The notes beneath the pieces were generated by a model that saw only the letters and a list, made by a program, of their open reading frames with translations, did no database searches and was not told the DNA's origin. Of a stretch of DNA of 64,000 nt, positions 34,161-46,095 are shown piece after piece; the first letter of the stretch is position 1, and each line of letters starts with the position of its first letter. The stretch is from Ophioderma brevispina. Taxonomy: Eukaryota > Echinodermata > Ophiuroidea > Amphilepidida > Ophiodermatidae. The DNA lies in contig JAMKCH010084984.1 of assembly GCA_023653785.1 (NCBI GenBank), positions 1 through 64,000 on the forward strand, written 5' to 3'. A program made the position numbers and the translations under genes.

Positions 34161-34195
34161 AGCGGGAGGCCCGCGCGTTGCGCGGGCTCCCGCTA
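34161..34195. repeat. 35-base GC-rich perfect-type hairpin
   Basis: AGCGGGAGGCCCGCGCG followed by TTGCGCGGGCTCCCGCT: arms of about 16 bases with one mismatch around a tiny loop, ending in CTAG. It sits in AT-rich DNA at the left end of the GCTCCCGCTAG element. Confidence 0.85.
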
Positions 34196-36794
34196 GTTGG
34201 GGTAGTGAACGGAGCATACTGAAACTGAAGCGATCACTGAAGCAAGTGACACACTAGATGGCGAGACCCCACCGGCAACCAACTCGTCACCCCCGTCTGA
34301 AATTTAGAACCCCCCGAGTCGCAACATTTTGTACTTGTTTAAACACTCAAATTTCCCGTGGCCTATCATATCCTATAGCTCATGGTAGTCTACGCGATTT
34401 CTAAGGAAAGCGTCACTGAAATATTTAATCCCCTATAATTTTCCGTCTATTTTATTTTTTCTCGTATTTTGTTTAAATAATAAAACTATAACTACTTCAA
34501 TATTTAAACCCTTATCAGTGTTCCGTGGCCTTTTTTTTTTCTCTCAAAAGTAACTCCCCCGTGGGAGTACTTTTACTAACATGAATGAACACTTCACCTC
34601 TGTCACTAACAAGCGTCTCACGGCAATTGTAATCTACATAGTTAAAAACCACCTTCCAGACTACACCTTAAACTCACTTTACAAACACACTAGTTCTCCG
34701 CATATCTTAGCTACTGTAACATCATGTGGGCCTCCAAACTAAGTCATTCACACTCACCAAACTACACCCCACACGAAATGGGGGCCATCGTCACTATCAC
34801 AAACGCACCCCCCAGAACTCGCACTTTGCCATTATTTCACTCACTTAAAACCTTAAATTAGAGCACCTCCACCAACTTCAACTTATTTTTTTATTCATCG
34901 TAGTTTTGTCAGCATATAATGCAGCTGTGTTAGACTTATATTGCTTATTTCTAAATATTAAAACGTCAATATTTCATCCTAGTACATTTTCCATATTTTT
35001 TTTTCTTCTCACACTCCGTGGTGTTAGCCCTTAGTATCCACACATAACATACAATCATTATGCATGGGCGTCACTTTGAAGGCGTGGACCCCCCTCTCTC
35101 ACGTCATCATCACCTTTCTTCCACCTTTCTTCACCTGGGCCATTAGTTTATCAGTCAGGAATGTCCCACGACTTCATCTCGTTTACAAAAACAAAGGCAC
35201 GGTTCACTATCATCTGCGAATTTGTTAGTCCAGGCTTCACACTTTGATTTATTTTCCAAGGGGGAGCGGCTTCAACTTTTTGTCACACTGTTATGGGGGG
35301 AGCAGATCTGGAAGACAGAGTATCGCGCCGAGGGCGGCGGTTGTAATGACAGTATGCATAAAGTCAACGCATACGTCTATCTACAACGTCGGGGAGCAGA
35401 AGTGGTCCAGAGCGTCACTGCGTACTGATATAAGGATCTTCGATGCTGACGGTAATGGCTCATATGTATGACATGAAAGATTTCAGCGGATGCACCTTGA
35501 ACTATCTTATCATATGACAGATCTCACGTCACTATTACTTTTATGTATTTCAAGCTTCGTCTTTTACATAATCATACTTACCAATGTGCTTTATTACAAG
35601 ACATGACTACAATTATGATCAAATCCCTGAATTCCACACTTCTTACAAACAACAAATCAGATCATGTTTCAAAGATGCATCAACACTATTATTTAATTTG
35701 GTTTTAATCCAATGATTCCTTCAGATACATTTCTGTTGTTATCATCTATAATTTGCCGAATGTTTTGGAGTATGTATAGTATGTATGTATGGTCTGTTTG
35801 TTTGTGCACCAAAGGCTCCGTCAATTTTGATCCATATTGCGCCAAACAAACGTGAAAGGTGCGTAAGGATACCGGACGGATTCTCGGCTTATTTTGGACG
35901 AAATCCGTTCAGCAATTGCTGAAAAATTTGCGAAAATATGGTCGGTTACTAACTGTAAATTACCATTTGTTTGTACGCTTTACTAAGCAGCGCGTACTCT
36001 TTGTGCGTTTGGCGACGGGTGGATACTCGTGGCAATGGGCGATTACGCGTAAGGCGCTGTATGCGGTACGCAAAGAACAGGCTTCTTATAGTGCAAACGG
36101 TTGTGGGGAAAAAGAAATCGTCAAGACACGTCAGTTAATTTCGCTTTGATTGTCGTATGTACGGATACTACGTGTTATCCTGCACGGAGTTTTCAGAAGA
36201 AAAAAATTAAAATATACGGAAAATTACGGATGAATATTTTTAATATGTAGAAAAATCTAAACTATATAGGCCGAAGAATAGGAATGCTGCAAACTACAAG
36301 GAATAAAAAAGGATTAGGGGATGCTGTGACGGGGGTGGAGGGCATCTGCCGGGTGGCGAGACCGTTATATGGAGTTTGAGGAGTTAGAGAAAAATCTGTT
36401 GGAAAATACGGAACTACGGCTTACCCCACGGCGTACCTTTGAGAAAAACTACATTTGTGAAAAAAAGTAAACGGAAATTACTAGACGGGATTAACTATTG
36501 AAGTTTTTATTATTTTAAATACAATACGAGAAAAAAATATACGGACAGTTTTACGGATTAAATATTCAGTTAACGAGTCCTTAAAATCGGTAAACTACAT
36601 AGCTATGGGGTATGATAGGTACGGGACTTTGAGATCTTAAAAATTTTGTTAGAATACAAATTTGCGACACGGGGGAGTCCTAAAAGTTTCCAGGGTCAGG
36701 GTCTGGTGCGGTGGTCTTCGCCATAGTTTGTCCCTTCTTCAGTGATCGCTTCATTTTTTCAGTGATCGCTCCCGTTTACTCCAACTAGCGGGAG
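34186..36794. mobile_element. GCTCCCGCTAG element, inverted pair of arms
   Basis: The left end GCTCCCGCTAGTTGGGGTAG is the inverse of the right end ACTCCAACTAGCGGGAGC. Inside the ends both carry 'gaagcgatcactgaag'. The arms continue as diverged inverse copies (34186-35010 against 36794-35815: 'aaatatttaatcc', 'tttttctcgtatt', 'ccgtggggtaa', 'gtcgcaa'). About 800 bases of unique sequence lie between. I recognise no transposase. The right arm (35859-36149) holds a 97-codon frame. The element type is unknown. Confidence 0.72.
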
Positions 36795-36799
36795 CAAGA

Positions 36800-37590
36800 T
36801 TATAATATGTAATCCAAACCTGTTTTAAACTACACCTCCTTGTTTTACTAACCCTCTTGTTAAGCTGTTAAAAAACACATCTATTGTTTAAACTGTTCCT
36901 TTTTTCATACAAGTTCCGGTTTGGGCTTTTTAGCTTTGACATGGTGGTTTATAAATAAATGTACACTACAAATGATCATGTTGCATGTTGATCTCATTTG
37001 AGTTAGCCATGATTAACTAGCCTCCGTGTTTTATAAGTGAATGTAAATTTTATCAAAATGCATGCATACTCTAACATTTTTTTGTAAACCAAGCTATTCT
37101 GGTGGTGTACATGTGAAGGGAGGTGGTCAGATCCACCAAAGACCAATCTTTGTGAGGTTCTTGGATCCACATGAGAAAGGAAGTGCAAATGACCTGTGGA
37201 CATACGCTCGACCACAAAAAACACGCCTGTTTATGATAACACCCTTTTAACAGGAAAACAAATATAATATAAAACAAAGCTAAAAAATTTGGGGAGGTTT
37301 TTGTATCCGTGCATGAGGACAATACCCATGGATTTAAAGTTATGTTTGTGTACAAATTCAAGTGTACTTGTTTACTACTGGTAACTCCTTACAATGTAAA
37401 ACATGTTTTGGCGTGGTTTACAAAGCTTATCAAATTTCCTATTCCCATTAGCTTGTTTACACCTCATTCAGAAACTTGCTGGATTATTGTGCGACTACCT
37501 TGATTATGGACACACAATTAAGCTGCCCATAACCCACAATTACATCCGGTCCGAAACTATGAAAGCAAAGCAAACCAAAAAGAAAAACCC
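36800..37590. other. no gene recognised
   Basis: AT-rich; short frames without domain features. Confidence 0.4.
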
Positions 37591-37938
37591 TTAAAGACCA
37601 TCAATGTGATTTCTAATCAGCAATCGAAAAAATCATCAAAATCAATTTTCGCATGTACGTAACAAGTAGCAGGTATCCTAAACATACCCTGCCATGATAA
37701 GACCAGAAGCAGCCTATAAGGACAGAATCGGAAATTTTAGTCATTACTGGCCGAACGGACACGTACTACAACACGTAATTGAATGGGGATCGTATCTTGG
37801 AACCCTGCCTTTTCTTCCTTTTCTTTCAATTCGACAGCTGGAAAAAGGTAACTATGAGAATTCTACAGACTCTTATCCTTCACTTTGAGCTATTCATGCA
37901 AATTTCAACTATTTTTCAAATCACTGATGGTGCTTTAA
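37591..37938 (-). mobile_element. TTAA MITE, family A, copy 3 (inverted)
   Basis: Bounded by TTAAAGACCATCAATGTGAT and ATCACTGATGGTGCTTTAA. The interior is the inverse of copy 2 ('aggtatcctaaacataccctgc', 'ggacagaatcgga', 'gtcattactggccgaacggacac'). Length 348 bp. Confidence 0.88.
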
Positions 37939-37939
37939 A

Positions 37940-39540
37940 TACCTGAGAAATTTATGAGAGAATCATTATAGAAAGTCTTATGCATGATTACAGTGATCTC
38001 AATGCTTTGCTTAATTAATAGTGGTCACTAACTATGAGCAAAAATTGATGGGAAATTGCCTAGGAAGCAACATACTATTAGAAATGCACAATTTCCAACC
38101 ACACTGGTGCGAAATGTTACTTGCCTGGTTATGTACTGGCAAAGTGACAGCATCATGTACATGCATATTTAATAATTACCTAGCAATTTCCTGATCAACT
38201 TATTCAATATTAGTGTTACCTGTTGCATACTATGCAGTTGGGGACTATTCAAATGTATAAGCAAACTCTAAGAAGAAGGTTAAGCATGCACAGAGAGCTA
38301 AGTTTGGTGGTGAGATGATCAAACCAGTGTTTTCTGTTAAGATTTTTCCCAAAGTGATTTCACTCTTGGGTTCAAAGCATCGCCCGGTTAAGAGGAGAAG
38401 GAGGCCCTCTATAATCATAATAGTTATATTTCACTATTCAATTGAAAGTTGGTGTTTGACAACTACTTATCATGTACGCAAGGTGTTTTTTATCCCCACC
38501 CAAAATACACTTGTACAAGAAAAAATGAGAAAAGTATGAGAAACTTCAGGGGCTGCTCTCTGGAAAAAGCCAAGCAAAGAGCATGCCTCCATTTCACTGA
38601 CCATTGTACTGATATGAAGAAAAGGAAGGATGTTGCATAGCTGCGCTTTGTCATGGAGCTGTTAGTGACCGCATAGACCTTTTGTCCTTCATAAGCTACA
38701 AAGAGAGGCTCACATGAGGCAGCCCTTTATAACAATACCCAAGTACCTATATAGCTTATGCTGCTTAGATTGGGAGTATATAACCGTATAAGCTGAACTC
38801 TGGAATACAACACAATGCCCATGACCGGCTATTTATGCCTATCATGAAGCAAGTTAACTACAATATTGAAGCTAATAAAAAATTACAATCCCATGGCGCA
38901 GTTCATAGCTTTCATTCACCTTGTATTGAGCAAATAAATACCCTGTATTTTAGTTGATTTATGATACCCCGGAAGTGCATGGTCAGCTGTTGTTAACATG
39001 TGCTCAATCCAAGGCTACTGAACAGGCCCTTTGAGATTAGCTGCCCCTCCATATGTGATATGGTTATGGTTTGAATGTAAAAAGTTTGTTGTTGTTGTTT
39101 GGGCAATTCAATTTAGTGTTCCGGTCCCACAGAAAACAAAAAGGCACAATGAGGTTCTTTCCATTCCACCTTCCACCCCCCAGAACCAAATTCCACCACA
39201 TATATGTTGCTAAATAATATAGCGCACATCCTTGCCAAGCGCGGCCTTGTGGGTTTTGGGGTGAAAGGCTTCAATATGGACATTTCAATTACCCATGAAG
39301 CCTGTCTTCTAAATTTCACATAAAACCGATTTTGGGGAATTATGTAAAGTGGGGGATTTTTGAAACCAGCAAAAACGTAAACTTTGAGCATGTCGCTTTA
39401 TTATGCAAAACGTTTCAAGTTCATCCGTTCTAATGAAAACTATAGAGGGCCGTCATTCATTCCTTATCCGCGATGTCCTTTCCACGATGACAAACTACAC
39501 TACAGCTTTTGTGCGTTTGCTCATTGTCGTGTTGGTGCGA
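37940..39540. other. no gene recognised
   Basis: The longest stretch without a repeat I can name. Its short frames show no recognisable domain. It may hold old, diverged mobile DNA. Confidence 0.4.
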
Positions 39541-39790
39541 GCGCGCGTGGTGTGTGGGAGGTGTGTATGTATACTTGTTATATTATTGTGTGTGTATGTG
39601 TTGTGTGTATGGTGTGTGTCTGTGTGATTTCAAAGAGACAGAGCTGAAAAATTACATCCAAAGATTTTTTGCGTTTGCATTGTGTGGGGGGTGGTGTGGC
39701 GCGGAATGTATGTTGGTATGTAGGTATATCTAGGTGTGTCTGTGTATGTTGTGTAGGGTATATATGTGTGTATGTATATGTGTATGTACA
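39541..39790. repeat. TG-rich low-complexity tract
   Basis: Irregular 'gtgtgtatgt' and 'tgtgtgtctgtg' repeats with TA steps; potential Z-DNA-prone sequence. Frames in it encode artefactual Tyr/Thr/His or Cys/Val repeats. Confidence 0.85.
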
Positions 39791-39904
39791 AGCATGGACA
39801 CTCAGAATTACTGATAGTTTCAATTGAATGGTTATTCTTCTTTTTGGCAAATTCTACTCCATGGCTTGAATTATCGGTATATACTAACAAAAACATTATT
39901 CACA

Positions 39905-41050
39905 ACAATTCTGAATAATATTTGTAAAAGTCTCCCCGTGGGATAACACGTAGTCCCGTCTTTTCCACATAGTTTTCTCATAACTCCTCAAACTCCCCTA
40001 TAAAGTTCTCGCCATCCTATAGTTTATGACCCCCCTCCCGTCCAGCATCCCGTATTCGTATTTTTTTAGTCCTCGAAGTTTGCAGCATATCCTAGAGCTT
40101 AGACCTATTTCTAAATAGTTGTTTTTTGTTTGTTGTTTTGTTTGCTCGTATCCATAAGTCATTGGTTGGGCTTTGTGGTGGTGTCAGTATTTGTTCAGCT
40201 AGTGTGCTTATCCCTGGCAGCGTGTATCCATGATCGGACGCTTCTAACATGGCCCGCTTATTTGTGAGGCTGGGGCTGATTGGGACAGTCAGGGGTTACA
40301 CCCTACGCTATTCACACTGATCTGCGATGTACATTACAGTTTGACTCTCTGTACCGGACCGACGGCTTAACGTCCCCCTCCGAAGGACGGGATCGTTCAT
40401 GATCCATTTGCCTTCATTCCAAGTGACCATGAGGAGAGCGGTAATTCTGTATTAATCATAGCTGGGATACAGATCAAATCCAGAATTGGTATTACCCGAA
40501 TAAATCCCAGCAAGTGCCACGACCCCACCGGGATTCGAACCCGGGAATTTTTGATGGTAAAGGTTTGTGCGCCAGAGGCAAGCACCCTACGCGCTAGCCC
40601 GCTTAATATTAATATGATCAATATTTCATCCCGTAATTGTTCGCGTATATTTTGTTTTTTGGGTGGTTTTGGGTTTTTAATTTTTTCTTCTCAAAACTCC
40701 GTGGGGTATATACGACACCCAAAGCGAAATCACATGGCGTGGTTCTTTAACCATTTCTTCTTTCCCCACATCACCGTTTGCACTGTAAGAGCCTGTCATT
40801 CCGTACCGCATATAGCGTTCCTTCCGCGTACATCGCCCTTTGTCACGCATAACCACACGACGCAAAGCACCACGCCTACTCGCCGCTTAGTACGCGTACA
40901 AACAATGGTAATTTATCATATGGCAACCGAGTACATTTTCCGTTGATTATTCAGTCATTTCTGAACGTATTATCGCCAAATATTTGCGCTAACCCGTACG
41001 GTATCCTCACGCACCTTTTACACGTGATTTTGTATTTTACCATTTTAAAC
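39905..41050 (+). mobile_element. GCTCCCGCTAG-family arm, copy D, split by a SINE
   Basis: Parts 39925-40127 and 40612-41040 match successive parts of the inverse of 36794-35815 ('ccccgtggg.taacacgtagt', 'ctcataactcctcaaactcc', 'tttgcagcatatcct', 'tcgcgtatatt', 'aaactccgtggggtat', 'caccgtttgcac', 'gcgtacaaacaatggtaattta'). The unrelated 480 bases between them are a tRNA-SINE. The outer terminal repeat is missing. Confidence 0.7.
40128..40611 (-). mobile_element. tRNA-derived SINE inserted in copy D
   Basis: On the minus strand the head has box A (TAGCGCGTAGGG, 40596-40585) and box B (GGGTTCGAATCCC, 40542-40530) with tRNA-like spacing. A long body follows, ending at about 40128 in an A-rich tail ('gcaaacaaaacaacaaacaaa'). 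The acceptor stem does not close, so it is a SINE and not a tRNA gene. The boundaries are deduced from the uninterrupted equivalent in copy C near 41400-41440. Confidence 0.75.
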
Positions 41051-41054
41051 TCAA

Positions 41055-41945
41055 TTCCCGACCTACATAGTTACGCGAATTTCTAAGGAACGTCCACTGA
41101 ATATTTAATCCCGTATAACTTTATTTTTTTCTCGTATTTTTTTAAATAATAAAACTTCAATCTTTAATCCCGTATAGTTTCTCGTTGGGTCCTTTTTTTG
41201 AAATCAAAGTAGGCCTACTCCCCGTGGGGTAAGCTGTAGTTTCCCGGTTTCCACATATTTTTCTCATAACTCCTCAAACTCCAATATATAAAGTTCTCAG
41301 CCCATGTAGATGCCCCTCCCCCCGTCACAACAGCCGTAGTCCGTAATTTATTTTATTCATCGTAGTTTGTTGCATATCCTGTAGCTAGCCTATATAAGTT
41401 CCTATTTTCTAATATTAATCACGTCAATATTTCACCCGTATATTTTTTTTTGGCCGAATATTTTTTTTTTCAACCCTGTGGGCGGTGGGGTGTAACCCGT
41501 ATAGTATCCATACAGACGACAATCAAAGCGAAAAACATACATTTCTTCGTCCCCACACCGTTTGCACATAGAGCCTGTAAGTTATTTGCGTACCGCATAT
41601 AAGCGTCTTACGCGTAATCGCCGTTGGCACGCGTAACTCACCGTCGCAAAGCTCCACGCATACGCGCCGCTTTAGTAACGCGTACAAACCAATGTTTGCC
41701 ACTCGGTACCACCCGGTCGCAACGCACACGCATACGAGCCGCTTAGTAACGCGTAGAAACAAATGGTAGTTTATCATAGCAACCGATGCACCTTTTCGTT
41801 GTTTATTCAGTCCATTTCTGAACGGATTTCGTCCAAATATATGCGCTAACCCTTCCCGGTATCCTTCACTCACCTTTCACGTGAATTTTGGCGCAATATG
41901 GATCGAACTGCCGGAGCCTTATACGAACATACCACACCTACAACA
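41055..41945 (+). mobile_element. GCTCCCGCTAG-family arm, copy C
   Basis: In tandem after copy D and in the same orientation: 'gttacgcgaatttctaaggaacg', 'ttttttctcgtatttttttaaataataaaac', 'ccccgtggggtaa', then through 'cacaccgtttgcaca' to 'tttggcgcaatatggatcgaactgccggagcc', matching the inner end of 35815. A 60-base block ('acgcatacg.gccgcttagtaacgcgta.aaac') is duplicated inside (41657-41695 and 41727-41763). The minus-strand frame 41523-41873 resembles the one at 35859-36149. Confidence 0.7.
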
Positions 41946-42147
41946 CATTAGCCAAATTATAGTATGATACCAGTGGAAGTAAACATTTTCCACGCCCAGC
42001 ACGTGTGAAGCCTATGCGAAGACTAGAAGTGTCAAGCAAAGTGCACGTTCAATATGTAGAAAGATACCTAGAATCCTAACAAAAATGATCGAGAAGCCGT
42101 CGCGTCGTAAAATTACAATTGCAAATGTGATTGCCGGTCGACAGAAC

Positions 42148-42496
42148 TTAAAGCCACTATCATAATTTTTTTTTCAAAATTCAAAATGCCCCTTTTGTCT
42201 CTTAATTGCTAGTGTTAGTCATATCATCACATTATATTCTTTTCTTGTGAAAAACAACACTTGAGGTCTTGAAGATGCCATTTACGACTATTTCTGGGCT
42301 TAAAAAAGTCGATCCCGACTTTATCAGTACACAAAGCCTAAAACTCTAATATCATTACAGATACGGCGTGTTATGCTTAGACACTTACGGGGTCTTTACT
42401 ACAACTATTTCCATAACAACAGTGCTAAAAATGGACTTGATGCAAAAAATGGCTGATTTGTTTACATTGTGAAGAAATCGCTGATAGTGGCTTTAA
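42148..42496. mobile_element. TTAA MITE, family H, copy 1
   Basis: The left end TTAAAGCCACTATCA is the inverse of the right end TGATAGTGGCTTTAA, 349 bp, TTAA on both sides. The terminal bases resemble family A (TTAAAG-CACTATCAG-GAT), but the interior is unrelated ('ttgtttacattgtgaagaaatcg'). Confidence 0.88.
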
Positions 42497-42559
42497 ACGA
42501 TAGGCTCAGAAAAAGCATTCCTTTCCTTCCAAAAAAAAATTGGCGTGGGGAAAAAATCG

Positions 42560-43090
42560 TGGGTTGGGGGGTTGGGAGTGTACCTTCGGCACAGCCCCGG
42601 ATCCGCGCCTGCGCAGTGCCTCCAAAATTACTGCCTTTACACCTTGTTGGATATAACTTTTTTTAAACAAATACGAAGATAATTTACCGTGGAAAGCTTT
42701 CTGCTTACCTTTGTAACTTTCAAACATTTTGCATACAAAATGACTTTTTGAAAATACGCCAGTAGTGGCAGCAGAATTGAACATACCACCAAGATGACTC
42801 GCCAATATCGGGGGGGGGGGGGGCGGGCCTCGCACAGCCCCGGAACTCCGCGCCTGCACATTTGCGTCTAAAATTACTGCGTTACCCTGTTCGATATAAC
42901 TGTTTTAAACAAATACTGAAATTAATTTACGTGGAAAGCTTATCTGCTTACCTTTGTTAACTGTGGAAAGCTTTATGCTTGCCTGTGTTAACCTGGTTAC
43001 CTTGTCAAACAAGTTGGCATACAAAATGCCGATAAATACGCAGTAGTGGCGATGCAGAATGAAACCCACACAAAGATGACTGCCAAATGT
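42560..43090. repeat. tandem duplication, unit about 255 bp
   Basis: 'cacagccccgga.tccgcgcctgc' (42590 and 42834), 'aaaattactgc.tt.acc', 'atataact.ttttaaacaaatac', 'cgtggaaagctt.tctgcttacctttg' and 'atacgc.agtagtggc' occur in the same order in both halves. The second half has a small internal repeat of 'tgtggaaagctt.atgct'. A G12 run lies between the halves near 42811-42822. Confidence 0.8.
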
Positions 43091-43099
43091 GTGAACACG

Positions 43100-44178
43100 T
43101 TTTTCTCATGGAGCGTGAACAGCGCAGAACAGCGCCGCTAAGATGAGGATAGAGATTTTTACGCTATTAAAGACGTGTCACACAATTTGGCAATCCACGA
43201 CCCTCCTACTTACGACAAGCCTAGACGAAATATATTCGCCATATTGGCGTTGTTTTCTTCCAGCGCGTATACAATATTGATCCCAAGAGTGTGATTAGTA
43301 TACAAATATTGAATGACCAAGAGTGTGATTCGTAAAAAAATATATCATGACGTTCAAATTTTGACTTTTCTATTTCAATGGGGGACAGTCAAAATGTGAC
43401 CGCACCGAATGATATATTTTTACTATTGCACAACTTTAGGCAGTCAATATTGTTTGGGCCTATATCATTGATACCACGGGTTATTCAAGCCATGTGTAGT
43501 AAAAAGTACCATGGCTCAAATCGCTACAATCGTGATATAATACTCGCTATCACGTTTACGTTATCACATTACTATATATAGGCAATGTCATGGATATGGG
43601 AGAAATCCAAGGTGAAACTAAGTCAGTTTATATCCATTCCATAAACAACATACGAATATAATAACACCGAAATAATAGTAGAGGAGGCCACAAACGCGCA
43701 AAGCGTCTCACACCAATGCACTTGTTACATAAATTTGCAAAATATAAAATCACATGATGGTATACAAATAAACAACTAGCTTTGGCATTCAAAGATAATT
43801 ATTCATTGAAATATAAGTAAAAGTAACAGAAAATTAAATTACTAACTAATACCAATAGTAAGCAGTGGATTAACTGATCATCACTAGAGTTAAAATATCG
43901 TGAGCGACAGGATGGTACATTGTCTGTAGTACAAGTTCAGAATTGAAAAGTTACCCAAAGGTAGTCGAAAATAAGGGGTCTCCGCATTATTCAGAAGGGT
44001 CATTATTCCGGTGCCGATAGAATTCAATAGAATATTGAGCCAATTCAGTGAGTGGCGGTGGGGGTAGGCGGTGGAGGTAGGGGTTAAGGTGTCATTTGTC
44101 CATCACCAGCAGTTACAGTTTGTGTAGGCTAACCTGTTGGAATTCATGCATTTTTTTCTGTAAGAGAAAAAAATGGAT
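43100..44178. other. no gene recognised; G-rich patch
   Basis: AT-rich apart from 'ggcggtgggggtaggcggtggaggtagggg' (44056-44086), which has several G runs and could form a quadruplex. Confidence 0.4.
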
Positions 44179-44689
44179 TTAAAGCAATATTGGCCACATT
44201 TTGTGAAGAGCGCCCCAATTTTCAAAATTGTCTAGGAAACTATATCTGCGAACGAGGCAATGCTAAAAAATGCGTATTTATCACAAATAAGCGATTTTGT
44301 AATTAGAATTATGGGATCCCAGATTGGACTTAACGGCAGAGCGGAAATGCTACGTTTATGTCGTCCATGATGAATAGTGCAACATCGAGAAAATAACCTC
44401 TAACTTGACTCCGAACTATTAAAACATAATTGATGAGCGTAGACACGTACAGGCGCTATTTCCCGGCTATTCACATTGGAAGGGCCGTTCCAGCAGCCGT
44501 TGAATATATCCCCGCTAATAATTATTCTAGTACAAAATTCCTTCGTTTGTGAACACATAGACATTTTCGAGCTTATCAATTCACAGGTATAGTTTACGTA
44601 GCCAGTTACCAATGCAACCGTGTAAACATCTCCAAATTTTTTAAAAATTGGGGGCGCCCTTCAAAAAAACTGTGCTAATATTGCTTTAA
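44179..44689. mobile_element. TTAA MITE, family C, copy 1
   Basis: The most complete family-C copy. Left TTAAAGCAATATTGGCC followed by 'gaagagcgccccaattttcaaaatt'; right 'aaaaattgggggcgcccttcaaa' followed by AATATTGCTTTAA. Length 511 bp. The ends are long inverted repeats of about 50 bases. Confidence 0.92.
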
Positions 44690-46090
44690 GGTGAGTTACA
44701 AACAGGACCACGGAATAGAACAATCTAAATTTAAGGGCGGAGGAACAAATCAAGTTGTGAAAGAGAGGTAAGTAGTAGAAATGATATGGAAGGTACAAGA
44801 TATCCACGACAGGTTCTCAATAAGAATTCTTAACAACTAGGATAAAGGTTTGCCCAGGAAAGTGAAAATTGGCCATTTTAACGGTATATGGGGTGTTGAT
44901 ATACATGGCAAAACATTTTGAACGACAAAAAACAATTAGAGCCAAGACGCTGATCTATTTGCATAATGATTGGTGCGGCTAAATACTTATGCTGATTTCA
45001 TTAAATGGTTCTAGGAAACCTAGAAAATGAACAAAGACATACAGAGCCCTTTTATTGGTTTTGGGTTAGAAAGTAGGTAAAATAAATGATACATTTGGTG
45101 AAAATAAAAAGTTTTAAATAAAAATCATCCAAAATATGCATTTTGGACATATGTTATAAAAATGTTACCATTTATAAAATGTGTTCTATGATTACTCATT
45201 TACTAATACTAGCTCCATATCCTATCAAAAAATAGCTCTCTCATTTACCTTCTAATAAGAGGCCGAACTACTCCAAAAGGCTTTGCTGGAAGCTGTTGAT
45301 TTTAAAACGTAAAATGGCACGCATTTTTGCAAAATAAAAATAGTTAGTTAGCAATCTCACACCACAAAATTAATATATAGTGTAGGCTCGAGGGGGGAGT
45401 TCGGGTATTGACTCTTTTAGAAATTCCACCATGCATGTTCTGTTATGTGACTAGTCCTTCAAAAAAATTTGGGTTTGGGTACTAAAATCAGATGTGGTAC
45501 AATTAATTAAATGGAGAATATGTGATTGATGGTTGACACCCATAGACGCGAATTGGATTAACGTAATAAAATCCACTGTTTTTTTTTTCAATGAAAACCT
45601 CATTATTGGCTCTATGAATGATATATTTTGCTTTTCTGTGAACTCATACTACAAACCTTTTGGGACATAATTCATTGCCCTTAAATTGTTGTAATTGGTA
45701 AAAAAGACCACCCAGTGCTTCTAGTTTTGACCAAAATCTATGTCAATTTGAGAGCATATAATATTGGGTCATTCATTTATGAACCGTAGAACTTTGATAA
45801 GTAGAGCTATTAAAACTTGACAAAAGTTTTTCATTAGGTGCGCTAGTAATACCATATCTCAAAATGGTTATCTACAAGCGCCCTGTTCTGTATGTTACTC
45901 ATAGGGCCCAATGTAACCAAAATACCAACCCTGATGCGGAAAGTTAAAGAATATTTGTGAGAATGGACATCTATCATCTTTTTGCCTCTTTAGATGTTTT
46001 AGATCTTTATCGTTATATTAGCAATTGGCGCCTATATATGGGCCAACCAGCAAATCATAGATGTGTTCCGTTTCTTAATGTACCACATTT
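44690..46090. other. no gene recognised
   Basis: AT-rich with short frames. Nothing supportable, though old repeats are likely. Confidence 0.4.
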
Positions 46091-46095
46091 GATTT

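Noticed and set aside
39403..39896. Cys/Val-rich and Thr/His/Tyr-rich proteins
   Set aside because: Translations of the TG-rich low-complexity tract.
40520..40605. Functional tRNA gene
   Set aside because: The box spacing is tRNA-like, but no acceptor stem closes and an A-tailed body follows; called a SINE.
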